A stretch of 64,000 bases of DNA. It comes from an uncultured Bacteroidales bacterium. Its GTDB lineage: Bacteria > Bacteroidota > Bacteroidia > Bacteroidales > UBA11471. This document shows, piece by piece, positions 34,007 to 43,095 of this stretch (positions are counted from its first letter, which is position 1; each line of letters starts with the position of its first letter). The position numbers were made by a program, and so were the translations under genes. Below the pieces are notes generated by a model that did not search any database, was not told the origin of the DNA, and saw nothing but the letters and a program-made list of their open reading frames with translations. The stretch spans positions 1-64,000 of the forward strand of contig CANQQA010000003.1 of the NCBI GenBank assembly GCA_947625885.1, given 5' to 3'.

Positions 34007-35377
34007 ATGAAATATCTGACAGCGATAGCAAGTTTCGTTTTCCTCGCGGGTGCGGCAAATGCCGGCGCCGCCATTCGTCTGTCGGTCGATGTTGCCGACA
34101 AGACCCGTTCGCAAGCCGTACTCGTCTATCAGACCACGATTGTCGAAATACCCCTCGATGAGGCAGGGCACGGCGAGTGCGTACTCGAAAATCTCCCTGC
34201 CGTTCATGCCGACTTTTACTACGGCATGGACAGCAAGAAAATTTTTCTCGAAGACGGCGACAAAATAGAAATCGCTTTCGACGGAAAGAATTTCGGCGAA
34301 ACATTCGCTTTCCGGGTCGGGAACAATCCCGCCAAAGAAAAGATATGCAAATATCTCAACGAAATAACGCTGCCTGCCTTGTCGAACGACGATTTCGCCC
34401 TGCCGTTCGACGACTACGCGGCGCTGCTCGTTTCGAAAGAGCGCACGGCGCTCCGCCTGTTGAAAGCGTGGAAACTCGATGCCGTTTCGCCTCTCTTCGC
34501 CAAAATCGAGGAAAACCGCATTCGCTACGCTTTGGCGTCGATGCTGCTCATGTATCCCGTCGGACACACCGCTGTAACGCAGGACGCTTCGTATCGTCCC
34601 GATAGTGCCTATTACGATGCCGTTGCCGCCTATGTGCGCGAAGACCGCGACTTGGTCGGGCTCAAAGAGTATCGCGAATACATGAAAGAGGCGGCTTACG
34701 TGCTCTCGGCGCGCGGGCAGCGCATCACCGATCCGTATAAAAAGACGTTGTGCGAAATGGAATTTCTGATCGACCGCCTCGCCGACGAAGTCGTCTTGCA
34801 AAACCTCCTCAACGTGTTGGCGATAGAACAGGTCGAGCAGCACGGTATCGACGGCATCGACGACCTGCTCAATTACCACCGCACATTCGTTACCGACCCC
34901 GTGTTGCAGGCGGCTTTCCGCGAAAAGTACGACCGGTGGGACGTCGTGCGCAAAGGCAAGCCTTCGCCCGATTTCCGCGCCTTCGACAAAGACGGCACCC
35001 CCTATACCCTCGAAAATTTCAAAGGACGCTACCTCTACATCGACCTGTGGGCTACATGGTGCATTCCGTGTCGCCGCGAAATACCTTTCTTGCGGAAATT
35101 GGAGCAGGAATACGAGGGGCGGAACATCGCTTTCGTTTCCCTCTCTGTCGATGAACGCAGCGCCGACTGGAAAGATTTTCTCGAAAAACAGGCGATGACG
35201 GGTACCCAGCTCTATTTGGGTTCGTCGTCCTCTTTTGCGAAGCTCTACAAGGTGAACGGCATACCTCGTTTCATCTTGCTCGACCCCGACGGAAATATCG
35301 TCGATGAAAACGCCCTGCGACCCTCGTCGCCCGATATACGCGCCTGTTTCGATGCTCTGCCCGGCATGAGCCGATAA
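34007..35377 (+). CDS. TlpA-like thioredoxin-fold lipoprotein/secreted protein
   Basis: A 456-residue exported protein with a cleavable signal (MKYLTAIASFVFLAGAANAG) and a C-terminal thioredoxin domain of TlpA/ResA type. The redox motif is W-C-I-P-C (Cys352, Cys355), with the cis-Pro loop in NGIPRFILLDPDGNI. The N-terminal ~320 residues resemble the DUF4369-type region common in Bacteroidetes TlpA proteins. I start at ATG 34007 because it gives a signal peptide; the longer frame overlaps the upstream gene. Last gene of the SusC/D operon; it may reduce disulfides in the ligand or in complex members. Confidence 0.88.
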   Translation: MKYLTAIASFVFLAGAANAGAAIRLSVDVADKTRSQAVLVYQTTIVEIPLDEAGHGECVLENLPAVHADFYYGMDSKKIFLEDGDKIEIAFDGKNFGETFAFRVGNNPAKEKICKYLNEITLPALSNDDFALPFDDYAALLVSKERTALRLLKAWKLDAVSPLFAKIEENRIRYALASMLLMYPVGHTAVTQDASYRPDSAYYDAVAAYVREDRDLVGLKEYREYMKEAAYVLSARGQRITDPYKKTLCEMEFLIDRLADEVVLQNLLNVLAIEQVEQHGIDGIDDLLNYHRTFVTDPVLQAAFREKYDRWDVVRKGKPSPDFRAFDKDGTPYTLENFKGRYLYIDLWATWCIPCRREIPFLRKLEQEYEGRNIAFVSLSVDERSADWKDFLEKQAMTGTQLYLGSSSSFAKLYKVNGIPRFILLDPDGNIVDENALRPSSPDIRACFDALPGMSR

Positions 35378-35466
35378 AAATAAATATTCCTAAAACTTGT
35401 TAAAGAAGTAATGCATTACTATAAATATACTATATTTGTTGCAAATTGTTAAACCAAAATAAAGAA

Positions 35467-36540
35467 ATGCTTATGAAAAAAAACTATGCATTAATGATTT
35501 TGTTCGCTCTTTTTATGGGCGTGAATGTTTCTGCTGTCGACTTGGTCGGCGTTTACAAGTTGGGCGGATTGACCGATGAAACGACTGCCGCATTGGGTCG
35601 TATATCGCCTGATGCCATGTTCCGCATTATGCCGGGCGACGGAGATGCCGACTATTATATGACAGGAGTAGCCGGGTATGGTTGCAAATGGGCTGTGGCT
35701 TACGACGAAAGCGCCGGTACGCTTACCGTTACCGATGCGAGTCCGTATAGCGCATATGGATTTGGTATGCTTCTCTATTATTCCGATCTTGGCTACCTCT
35801 GTGTTGATACACAATCGCTTGCATTTACGGTAGGTGCCGACGGCGTATTGACGATAGATGAAAATATAGAGGTTGTCGAACCTGATAATGATGAGGACGA
35901 GCCTGAAGTCGGTACGTATACGAAAGGTTTGACTTTGACGAAACAGATCATTACGACGCCGGCAGCCGCCGACTTGGCAGGCGATTATACCTTTACGGGA
36001 AATGATATGATGACAGGACCGGTCGAGTACTCGATGTCGGTATCGCAGACCGATGGCGATACGTTGTCGATAAACGGTTTTATGGGAGTAGACAACATTT
36101 CGGCGACCTATCTGCCGGACGTAGCAATGGTAGTAATACCGGAGCAGGAAGCAGACACAGTAACGGTAGGTCAGATGTTGGGAGACATCTATTTCATATT
36201 GAGCGATGATGGGTCATGGACTTTGACTACACCTGCTGTAGCAGAGGTGTCGGTAGATGGAGAGCCGATGCCGTTGGCATATCTTATAGACGGTACGGCT
36301 GTAAAAGGTGCTTCGAGCGCCGTTCGTGAGTTGCCGACCGGCGAGGAGGCTGTTTCGGTCTATGGCAGCAACGGCTTTGTATATGTGGTGAGCGACGCTC
36401 CGGTTGCCGTGCAGATATACAATGCTGCCGGTGTACAGGTTTACGGCAGCGCTGCCGTGTCTGCACCCATTTCTCTGAACAAGGGATATTATTTGGTACG
36501 GGTTGCCGGCAATCGCAAGGCTGTTCCCGTGATTTTGTAA
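35467..36540 (+). CDS. Secreted protein with C-terminal sorting-type domain
   Basis: About 357 residues, unrecognised in its central part. A signal peptide (KKNYALMILFALFMGVNVSA) is followed by two related beta-rich blocks that each begin with a V-G-V-Y-K-L or A-G-D-Y-T-F segment. The C-terminus VYGSNGFVYVVSDAPVAVQIYN to GYYLVRVAGNRKAVPVIL looks like a type IX secretion type A sorting domain. Start codon is ATG 35467 or ATG 35473, downstream of a TATATTTG -7 box at 35431-35438. It is separated from the SusCD operon by its own promoter and ends at a strong terminator. Confidence 0.75.
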   Translation: MLMKKNYALMILFALFMGVNVSAVDLVGVYKLGGLTDETTAALGRISPDAMFRIMPGDGDADYYMTGVAGYGCKWAVAYDESAGTLTVTDASPYSAYGFGMLLYYSDLGYLCVDTQSLAFTVGADGVLTIDENIEVVEPDNDEDEPEVGTYTKGLTLTKQIITTPAAADLAGDYTFTGNDMMTGPVEYSMSVSQTDGDTLSINGFMGVDNISATYLPDVAMVVIPEQEADTVTVGQMLGDIYFILSDDGSWTLTTPAVAEVSVDGEPMPLAYLIDGTAVKGASSAVRELPTGEEAVSVYGSNGFVYVVSDAPVAVQIYNAAGVQVYGSAAVSAPISLNKGYYLVRVAGNRKAVPVIL

Positions 36541-36562
36541 TTGCCACAGCTTGATTATATGC

Positions 36563-36598
36563 AAGACGCCTCCGAATGTTCGGAGGCGTCTTTTTTTT
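36563..36598. terminator. Bidirectional terminator
   Basis: A 14-bp stem (36563-36576 with 36579-36592) with a 2-nt loop and a run of T. It lies between the secreted-protein gene and the convergent DUF3575 gene. Confidence 0.88.
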
Positions 36599-36643
36599 CG
36601 TTTTCGCGGCAGATGCTTTTGGGTACCGGCGTTTTTTTTCACA

Positions 36644-37219
36644 TCAAAACAGATAGATAAGGTTCACTGCCGCTTTCGTGGGACCCGCATAATGGTGCGC
36701 CCTGTCGTTTTCCGTGCGCTTTCCGCAGCCGGCACACTCGAACACGTCGTAACGGGTATAGACGAATCCGAGCCCTATTTCGCCCTCGATACTCCAATGT
36801 TTCCCCAATATCCACGCATAGCCGTAGGCGATGCCTGCGCCTGCGCCCCAGCCTTGATAACGGTTGCTTTTCAGCGGGCGGAAGTCGCTGCCCAAGAAAT
36901 GAAAATTCGCACGGAAGTTGCCCATATTATATTGTCCGCCTATCAGGTGTATGCCTAAAAAATGTCCCGAAAAACACGAGCGGAGCCAATAGCGGGCTTC
37001 GGGCTGTATCAGCCAGTGTTTCGTGCGGCGCCCCTGTATCGTCCACCCTTTGTAGTTGCCCGAAATATCCAACGTCCAGTGGGGCGTCAGTCCGATTTCC
37101 GCTCCGACGCTTACCGTAGCCAGCGCATCGTAAAAAAGATTGCTCTTGATGCCGGCTTTCTGCGCTTGTGCGAAGGCTGCCGGCAGGGCGAACAGCAGCA
37201 ACAAAAATATCCGTTTCAT
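36644..37219 (-). CDS. DUF3575 outer-membrane-type protein
   Basis: A 191-residue exported protein (signal peptide about 1-19, ending F-A-Q-A-Q) of the DUF3575 family, small beta-barrel-like proteins of Bacteroidetes. Key features are IKSNLFYDALATVSVGAEIGL, a run of alternating amphipathic strands, WTIQGRRTKHWLIQPEARYW, and a C-terminus ending in L-I-Y-L-F, an aromatic end typical of outer-membrane strands. In other genomes this family sits near fimbrial (Mfa-type) loci, but no fimbrial genes are seen here. Confidence 0.85.
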   Translation of the reverse strand: MKRIFLLLLFALPAAFAQAQKAGIKSNLFYDALATVSVGAEIGLTPHWTLDISGNYKGWTIQGRRTKHWLIQPEARYWLRSCFSGHFLGIHLIGGQYNMGNFRANFHFLGSDFRPLKSNRYQGWGAGAGIAYGYAWILGKHWSIEGEIGLGFVYTRYDVFECAGCGKRTENDRAHHYAGPTKAAVNLIYLF

Positions 37220-37330
37220 ATTCTCTACTCGTTGATTCGACCGTAACGGGTAGTGAAAACATTTGTCGGAATAAATTTGTTTGAAAAAATTTTCGGACGA
37301 ATGCCGGTGTATTTCGCTTTTCGCAAACAG

Positions 37331-37365
37331 AAGCCGCTGCCGAAAAAGACTTTCGGCAGCGGCTT
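37331..37365. terminator. Terminator hairpin after uvrA
   Basis: A perfect 15-bp stem (37331-37345 with 37351-37365). It is 16 bases beyond the uvrA stop on the minus strand, with T-rich sequence on that strand. Confidence 0.8.
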
Positions 37366-37381
37366 TTATGAGAAAGAAAAA

Positions 37382-40168
37382 TTAACGGAGTTTCTCGCGC
37401 AGGTATCGACCGGTGTAGGAGTCGGGGTGCGCAGCCACCTCTTCGGGCGTGCCGCAGCACACCACATTGCCGCCGGCGTCGCCCCCTTCGAGCCCCATGT
37501 CTATGATGTGGTCGGCACACTTGATTACCTCCATGTTGTGCTCGATGATGATGACGGTGTGCCCTTTCTCTATCAATGCGTTGAACGACCCGAGCAGCGT
37601 TTTTATATCGTGTATGTGCAGACCGGTGGTCGGTTCGTCGAATACGAATATCGTCGGCTCCTGTTTTTCGTTGCTCAGGAAATACGCCAGCTTCACCCGC
37701 TGGTTTTCGCCGCCCGAGAGGGTGGAGGAGGTCTGCCCCATTTTTATGTAGCCCAACCCCACGCTTTGCAGCGGTTGCAGCCGCCGTATGATTTTTTTCT
37801 CGATCGCCCCGTTGCTTTCGGAAAAAAATTCCACCGCCTGATTCACCGTCATGTCGAGAATGTCGGAGATGTTTTTGCCGCGGTATTCCACTTCGAGAAT
37901 GTCCGACTTGAACCGTTTGCCGTGGCACGACTCGCACGTGAGCACGAGGTCTGCCATAAACTGCATTTCGACCGTAATCGTGCCGTCGCCTTTGCACTCC
38001 TCGCAGCGGCCGCCTTCGACGTTGAACGAAAAGTGCGCCGCCGTGAAGCCCATTTGCTTGGCGAGTTTCTGTTCGGCGAACAGCTTGCGTATTTCGTCGA
38101 ACGCTTTCAGGTAGATGGCGGGATTGGAGCGGGAGGAGTGCCCGATAGGATTCTGATCCACAAATTCGATGTGCTGCATCAGCTGCATATCGCCCGACAA
38201 GCCGCCGTAGGAGCCGGGCGTTTCGCCCTCGCCTTCGTAGTGGCGTGCCAGCGAGCGGTAGAATACATCGCGCACGAGCGACGATTTTCCCGAACCGCTC
38301 ACGCCCGTTACGACCGTCATCACGTAGAGCGGGAAGCGCACGGAAACGTTTTTGAGGTTGTTGTGCACGGCGCCTTCCACTTCGATGTAGTTGTGCCAGA
38401 GCCGCCGTACGGCGGGCACTTCGATACGCTCTTTTCCCGTGAGGTATTTTGCCGTGTAGCTGTTTTCGGCTTCCGCGAGGTGGGCGAGGTCGCCCTGATA
38501 TACCACTTCGCCGCCGAGCCGCCCCGCTTTCGGTCCGATGTCGATGATGTAGTCGGCGGCGCGGATTATCTCCTCGTCGTGCTCCACCACGATGACCGTG
38601 TTGCCCAACTGTTGCAGGCGGCGCAGCACGCCGATGAGCCGTTCGGTATCGCGCGAATGCAGTCCGATGCTCGGTTCGTCGAGAATGTAGAGCGAGCCGA
38701 CTAAACTGCTGCCTAACGACGTAGCCAAATTGATGCGTTGGCTCTCGCCGCCCGAAAGCGACGACGACAGCCGGTCGAGCGACAGGTAGTCCAACCCCAC
38801 GTCGACGAGGAAACGGAGGCGGCTGCGTATCTCCGTCAGCAGTCGTTTTGCTACGGCGGCATCGTGCTCGTCGAGCTGCAATTCGTCGAAGAAGCGCGTC
38901 AGTTCCGACACGGGCATCGCCACCAGTTCCGAAATGGTGCGTCCGCCCACTTTCACGTATTGCGCCTCCGGTTTCAGCCGCGAGCCTTTGCAGGCGGGAC
39001 AGGTAGTCTTGCCCCGATAGCGCGACAGCATCACGCGGTACTGTATTTTATATTGATTTTCTTCGAGCATACGGAAAAATCCGTCGATGCCCGGGAAACG
39101 GTCGTTTCCGTGCCAAAGCCTCTCTTTCTGTTCGGCTGTGAGTTGGAAATAAGGTCTGTGTATGGGGAAATTCATCGAGCCTGCCACCCGTATGAACTCC
39201 CGTTTCCATTCGCTCATTTTTTCGCCTTTCCAGCATACGACGGCATCGTCGTACACCGACAGCGATTTGTTGGGCACCACCAGATTTTCGTCGATGCCTA
39301 TCGTGCGCCCGAATCCTTCGCACACGGGGCACGCACCGGCGGGGCTGTTGAAGTTGAACATCAAATCCGACGGCTCCTCGAACGTCATGCCGTCTGCCTC
39401 GAAGCGGTTGGAAAAAGTATATGATTTTACCTCCTCGCCATATATCCGCAGCACGCATTCGCCCTGCCCCTCGAAAAAAGCCGTTTCCACCGAGTCCGCC
39501 ATGCGGCTCGCCGCGTCGGGCGTGTGGGCTGCCACCGTGCGGTCTATCAGCAGGAACAGCGGTTGGGCGAGCAGCGTCTTTTCGTCGAGCTGCATCAACT
39601 CCTCGATGCGCACGATTTCGCCCGCCTGCTCCATGCGGTTGTAGCCCCCTTTGAGCAGAATTTCCAGCGTCGTGCGGGGCGGACGGTCGGTCGTGAAATG
39701 CACCGGCGTAAGCACCGCCATGCGCGTGCCGTCGGGGTAAGACAGGGCGCACTGCACCACATCTTCGACGGTGTGCTTTTTCACCTCCGTGCCCGACACC
39801 GGCGAAATCGTCCTGCCCACGCGGGCAAAGAGCATACGCAGGTAGTCGTATATTTCGGTCGAGGTGCCCACGGTGGAACGCGGGTTGCGCGTATTGACTT
39901 TCTGTTCGATGGCGATGGCGGGCGGTATGCCTTTTATGTAGTCGCACTCCGGCTTGCCCATGCGCCCGAGAAACTGGCGGGCGTAAGCCGACAGACTCTC
40001 CACATAACGCCGTTGCCCTTCGGCATACAGCGTGTCGAAAGCCAGCGACGACTTGCCCGACCCCGAAAGTCCCGTGATGACAATCAGCTTGTTGCGGGGT
40101 ATTTCCAAGTCGATGTTTTTCAGATTATTGACTCGTGCCCCTTTGACCGATATGGTGTGTTCGCCCAT
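37382..40168 (-). CDS. uvrA: Excinuclease ABC subunit A
   Basis: A 928-residue DNA-damage recognition ATPase of nucleotide excision repair. It carries two ABC-type nucleotide-binding halves: GLSGSGKSS near the N-terminus with [12 protein letters not shown] and [12 protein letters not shown], and GVSGSGKSS with [12 protein letters not shown] and [11 protein letters not shown]. The CxxC zinc-binding elements are visible as [18 protein letters not shown] and C-E-E-C with C-E-S-C. I start at ATG 40168 rather than the farther ATG because a TATCTTTG -7 box at 40197-40204 lies between them. Length is normal for UvrA. Confidence 0.96.
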   Translation of the reverse strand: MGEHTISVKGARVNNLKNIDLEIPRNKLIVITGLSGSGKSSLAFDTLYAEGQRRYVESLSAYARQFLGRMGKPECDYIKGIPPAIAIEQKVNTRNPRSTVGTSTEIYDYLRMLFARVGRTISPVSGTEVKKHTVEDVVQCALSYPDGTRMAVLTPVHFTTDRPPRTTLEILLKGGYNRMEQAGEIVRIEELMQLDEKTLLAQPLFLLIDRTVAAHTPDAASRMADSVETAFFEGQGECVLRIYGEEVKSYTFSNRFEADGMTFEEPSDLMFNFNSPAGACPVCEGFGRTIGIDENLVVPNKSLSVYDDAVVCWKGEKMSEWKREFIRVAGSMNFPIHRPYFQLTAEQKERLWHGNDRFPGIDGFFRMLEENQYKIQYRVMLSRYRGKTTCPACKGSRLKPEAQYVKVGGRTISELVAMPVSELTRFFDELQLDEHDAAVAKRLLTEIRSRLRFLVDVGLDYLSLDRLSSSLSGGESQRINLATSLGSSLVGSLYILDEPSIGLHSRDTERLIGVLRRLQQLGNTVIVVEHDEEIIRAADYIIDIGPKAGRLGGEVVYQGDLAHLAEAENSYTAKYLTGKERIEVPAVRRLWHNYIEVEGAVHNNLKNVSVRFPLYVMTVVTGVSGSGKSSLVRDVFYRSLARHYEGEGETPGSYGGLSGDMQLMQHIEFVDQNPIGHSSRSNPAIYLKAFDEIRKLFAEQKLAKQMGFTAAHFSFNVEGGRCEECKGDGTITVEMQFMADLVLTCESCHGKRFKSDILEVEYRGKNISDILDMTVNQAVEFFSESNGAIEKKIIRRLQPLQSVGLGYIKMGQTSSTLSGGENQRVKLAYFLSNEKQEPTIFVFDEPTTGLHIHDIKTLLGSFNALIEKGHTVIIIEHNMEVIKCADHIIDMGLEGGDAGGNVVCCGTPEEVAAHPDSYTGRYLREKLR

Positions 40169-40311
40169 GAATGTTTTTCCCAAAAATTCAGAAGTGCAAA
40201 GATAACGCATAAAGCGGCACGTTGCACCGAACCGACAAGGAAATAATGCGGCGTTATCGTTTTTTCACCAATCCCTCGCCCGCAAATGATTTGCCGGACA
40301 AGAGCGGATTT

Positions 40312-41034
40312 TTATTTCAGAATTTTTTTGATTTGTTTTTCGGTGGCGTCGGGCAGCAGGCGGGCAAGGTGCGCCGTCATGCGCCGATACGATTCTTCGG
40401 GTGTTCTCGGGCATTGGCAGGCGTTTTCGCCGAGCAGCTGTCGGGGCGTTGTCAGCAGCGACCAGCCGAAGCCGTATTCCCGTCCGTGCTTGTCGGTAGG
40501 ATAGACGAAATCTTCGGTTACGATGCAACACGCCATTTGCAGGCGGTTGATATAGTTGTCGAACAGCGAACGCATTTTGGGTCCCGTCAAGCCGCAGGCG
40601 GCTCGGAGTTCACGGGCAATCATGCTGCCTCGCTCGCGCAGGGTGGACAAAATGGTCTCCTCGATGCTGTCGCTTTCAGGCTCGGGGTAATTGCTGTGCC
40701 GCCAGTTGTAGAAGTCAGCCCACCATTCGCGGCTGATGAAGCCCGCCTTTCCCGCAAAGAACTTTCCATACACGCAGCCGCCTTCTCTGATGACGGAACC
40801 TTTCCACTGCCACAGCGGCCATTCCCACGAACCGTCGGAAAATGTCGTGAAGCGGCACTCCTCCGCCATCAATCCTTCGGCGCAAAAGCCCGGTATTCCG
40901 CTCTCCAACAGCGGCAGAAAACCGACCTGCCGGATACACTCCATCAATTCGGGACAGGAGTGTATCTCGCACGGCACCCCTTGTTTCCCGTTTTTCTTTT
41001 GGTTATCGGTAAAATAGTCCGTAAAAGTACTCAT
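40312..41034 (-). CDS. AlkZ-related (YcaQ-like) protein
   Basis: About 240 residues, best matching the small AlkZ-related group, which shares sequence features with the AlkZ/YcaQ DNA glycosylases. Recognisable stretches are the W-x-W-P-L-W-Q-W-K-G region, WWADFYNWRHSNYP, and ILSTLRERGSMIARELR followed by MRSLFDNYINRLQM, which looks like a winged helix. Start at 41034 is preferred because a TATTTTTG -7 box lies at 41059-41066 and the extra N-terminal residues of the longer frame are atypical. Glycosylase activity is not established for this subgroup. Confidence 0.65.
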   Translation of the reverse strand: MSTFTDYFTDNQKKNGKQGVPCEIHSCPELMECIRQVGFLPLLESGIPGFCAEGLMAEECRFTTFSDGSWEWPLWQWKGSVIREGGCVYGKFFAGKAGFISREWWADFYNWRHSNYPEPESDSIEETILSTLRERGSMIARELRAACGLTGPKMRSLFDNYINRLQMACCIVTEDFVYPTDKHGREYGFGWSLLTTPRQLLGENACQCPRTPEESYRRMTAHLARLLPDATEKQIKKILK

Positions 41035-41249
41035 CGTCGTTTCCTGTTTTGTACCATACAAAAATAATGATTTTTTATGATTCATCATCATCGGTCGGTA
41101 AAAGCAAAAAAGAGATATTTCAAACGTTTTCAGAACATTGTGCTTGCTGCGAAATCCGAAAATCGAAAAAAAGAAAAATAATTTTGCACCGAAGCGATAT
41201 AAAAGAAAATTTTTTTGTTATCTTTGTAAATACACTAAAAAATATAGTT

Positions 41250-41471
41250 ATGAAAAGCACATCTTTATTAGCAGGATTTCTGGTAGGTGCAGCCATCGGC
41301 GCTATCGCAGGTATTCTTTTCGCACCCGATAAAGGCGAAGATACCCGCCATAAAATCAACGAGGTACTTCGTGAAAAAGGTATCAAACTGAGTCGCGAAG
41401 ATATGGAACACCTCGTCGAGAAAATTACGGCGAAGCTGAAACACGAAAAAGGCGAACCCAAAGAAGTATAA
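41250..41471 (+). CDS. YtxH-family small membrane protein
   Basis: A 73-residue protein: one transmembrane helix (LLAGFLVGAAIGAIAGILFAP), the conserved P-D-K-G-E-D-T-R motif right after it, and a charged amphipathic C-terminal helix. This is the classic YtxH layout (envelope stress/general stress proteins). The start at 41250 follows a TATCTTTG -7 box at 41219-41226. It opens a three-gene envelope operon (41250-42182). Confidence 0.9.
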   Translation: MKSTSLLAGFLVGAAIGAIAGILFAPDKGEDTRHKINEVLREKGIKLSREDMEHLVEKITAKLKHEKGEPKEV

Positions 41472-41493
41472 CCTGTTGCCGGAAATGAATGGT

Positions 41494-41526
41494 TGCTGCC
41501 GCCCGCCGACGGCGGGCGGCAGCAAT
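41494..41526 (+). repeat. Perfect 33-nt GC-rich palindrome in the YtxH-holin intergenic gap
   Basis: TTGCTGCCGCCCGCCG (41494-41509) and its exact reverse complement (41511-41526) flank a single A. In RNA it would form an extremely stable stem. No T-run follows, so it is not a standard terminator. It may be an mRNA processing or stability element between the first two genes of the operon. Confidence 0.85.
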
Positions 41527-41553
41527 ATATTCGTGCGACACACCTCTGAAAGT

Positions 41554-41943
41554 ATGAGTAGCTCTACACCTTCATTGCGGCAGATTATGGCGGAAATCAA
41601 ACAATATCTGTCGTTGCAATTCGAGTGGGTAAAACTCGACAGCGTGGAAAAGCTCACCCGCATCGTTTCGATGCTGGCGGTGATGCTTATCTCGATTTTT
41701 CTGGTGGCGGGAATATTTATTTACCTGTCGCTGGCTGCCGTTTATCTGCTCGCGCCCCATTTCGGAATGATTCTTTCATTCGTTATGATTTCCGGCATAT
41801 TTCTCGTTTTGCTGCTGCTTGTGTGGATATTGCGCACGCCGCTCATTGTCAATCCCGTGCTGCGCTTCTTCTACAAACTTTTCATTCCGCAGAAAGAAAA
41901 CGACGACGAAAACGAACTCCCCGCTAAAACCGACGAGCCATGA
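41554..41943 (+). CDS. Phage-holin-family (PF07332-type) membrane protein
   Basis: A 129-residue protein with two adjacent transmembrane helices (ISIFLVAGIFIYLSLAAVYLL and MILSFVMISGIFLVLLLLVWI) between a short amphipathic N-terminus and a charged tail, matching the Phage_holin_3_6 family. In bacterial chromosomes this family is usually a house-keeping envelope protein found next to YtxH, not part of a prophage. The ATG at 41554 was chosen because it fits the family length. The stop overlaps the following gene's start. Confidence 0.82.
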   Translation: MSSSTPSLRQIMAEIKQYLSLQFEWVKLDSVEKLTRIVSMLAVMLISIFLVAGIFIYLSLAAVYLLAPHFGMILSFVMISGIFLVLLLLVWILRTPLIVNPVLRFFYKLFIPQKENDDENELPAKTDEP

Positions 41944-42182
41944 ACGAATCCAAAGTAACGCTGAAAACGCTCGCTTGCCGAAAAGCGGAAGTGCGCGCCA
42001 AAATAACCCGACAACACGATACTATCGCGAAAGATTACTGGGCAGTGGTAGCCCCCGTCTATCGGCTGGGCAATTCGCCGCTTACCCTGTTCGGAAAATT
42101 TTCCACCGGCTTTGCTGTATTTCAAGGCATTTTTACCAGCCTGCGGTTGGTATGGAAAATCCGGAAATTTTTTCACCGGTAG
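41940..42182 (+). CDS. Small hypothetical protein of the YtxH-holin operon
   Basis: An 80-residue protein that begins inside the stop codon of the holin-family gene (ATGA). It has an N-terminal charged helix and a moderately hydrophobic C-terminal segment (FSTGFAVFQGIFTSLRLVWKI) ending in basic residues. No family recognised, but position and coupling indicate a real gene of the same envelope operon. Confidence 0.65.
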   Translation: MNESKVTLKTLACRKAEVRAKITRQHDTIAKDYWAVVAPVYRLGNSPLTLFGKFSTGFAVFQGIFTSLRLVWKIRKFFHR

Positions 42183-42232
42183 TTTTTTGCTGCGAACGAC
42201 TGTTTGTGTAAACCTTTTTTGTCATATTGTCG

Positions 42233-42258
42233 AGCGCGTGTTTTTCACGCGCTTTTTT
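42233..42258 (+). terminator. Terminator of the YtxH-holin operon
   Basis: AGCGCGTG (42233-42240), a 5-nt T loop, then CACGCGCT (42246-42253) followed by a T-run to 42258. Confidence 0.85.
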
Positions 42259-42353
42259 ATATTATCCGAAATAACTATCTTTGCGCGTCGTTACGGCGGA
42301 CTGTCGGAGCCGGCTGCCGCGCGGACGACAGGAAAACATTAACTTCATTATCA

Positions 42354-43091
42354 ATGAAAAAGATTTTAATTATCGCTCTGTTGTGCGGCATATTCGCCGC
42401 TCCGGCTTTTGCCGAAAAAAATTACAAAAAACAATCTTATGACCTCTTTATCGTCGGTCGCATTCTCGACTGGGACGGTATCGTCGATTCCCTGAAAGCC
42501 GAACCCGCCCGTACGCTCGACCAAGACATCGAGCTGCTTACCTACTATTACGGTTTGGTGGGACACCTGATGGATATAGACAAAAAGAAGGCTCGGGCGT
42601 GGCTCGACGAGGCGATGCCTGTCATTACGCCCCTGCTCGAAAAATATCCCGACGATGCCCGTCTGGTCGGTCTGATGGCGAATTTCAAAGGCTTTGCCAT
42701 TGCGCTCAGTCCGCTCAAAGCCACGACGCTGGCTCGCTCCATGTTGCAGCTGGCGCGGCGCGCCCCGCAGCTTGCGCCCGAAAATCCCGAAGCCAACATT
42801 TGGGGCGCCAACATTCTTTTCTATATGCCGAACGCTTTGGGCGGAAACACCAAGCAGTCGAAGATTTATTATCAAAAAGCGATGGAGCTTTACGAGAACA
42901 ACGAAGCCCTGCGGGCGAACAACTGGATGTATTTGCAGCTTATCGTTACGCTCGGACTGGTGGAGGAGAAAGCCGGCAACTACGAAGGCGCCCTTGAATA
43001 TTATCAGAAAGTGATGCGCCTCTTTCCCGACTATCCGCATGTAAAAGAGGTGCTCTATCCGCGCGTCGTCAAGGAAATGGAAAAGAAATAA
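42354..43091 (+). CDS. Secreted TPR-like protein
   Basis: A 245-residue exported protein: signal peptide MKKILIIALLCGIFAAPAFA, then several helix pairs with tetratricopeptide-like spacing (for example KIYYQKAMELYENNEAL and YEGALEYYQKVMRLFPDYP). No enzyme motif is visible. A TATCTTTG -7 box lies at 42276-42283. It ends 4 nt before prmA, so the two are probably co-transcribed. Function unknown. Confidence 0.75.
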   Translation: MKKILIIALLCGIFAAPAFAEKNYKKQSYDLFIVGRILDWDGIVDSLKAEPARTLDQDIELLTYYYGLVGHLMDIDKKKARAWLDEAMPVITPLLEKYPDDARLVGLMANFKGFAIALSPLKATTLARSMLQLARRAPQLAPENPEANIWGANILFYMPNALGGNTKQSKIYYQKAMELYENNEALRANNWMYLQLIVTLGLVEEKAGNYEGALEYYQKVMRLFPDYPHVKEVLYPRVVKEMEKK

Positions 43092-43095
43092 TGCC

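Noticed and set aside
41554-41943. Holin-family gene as evidence of a prophage
   Set aside because: No other phage gene is nearby, and this family is usual beside YtxH in bacterial chromosomes.
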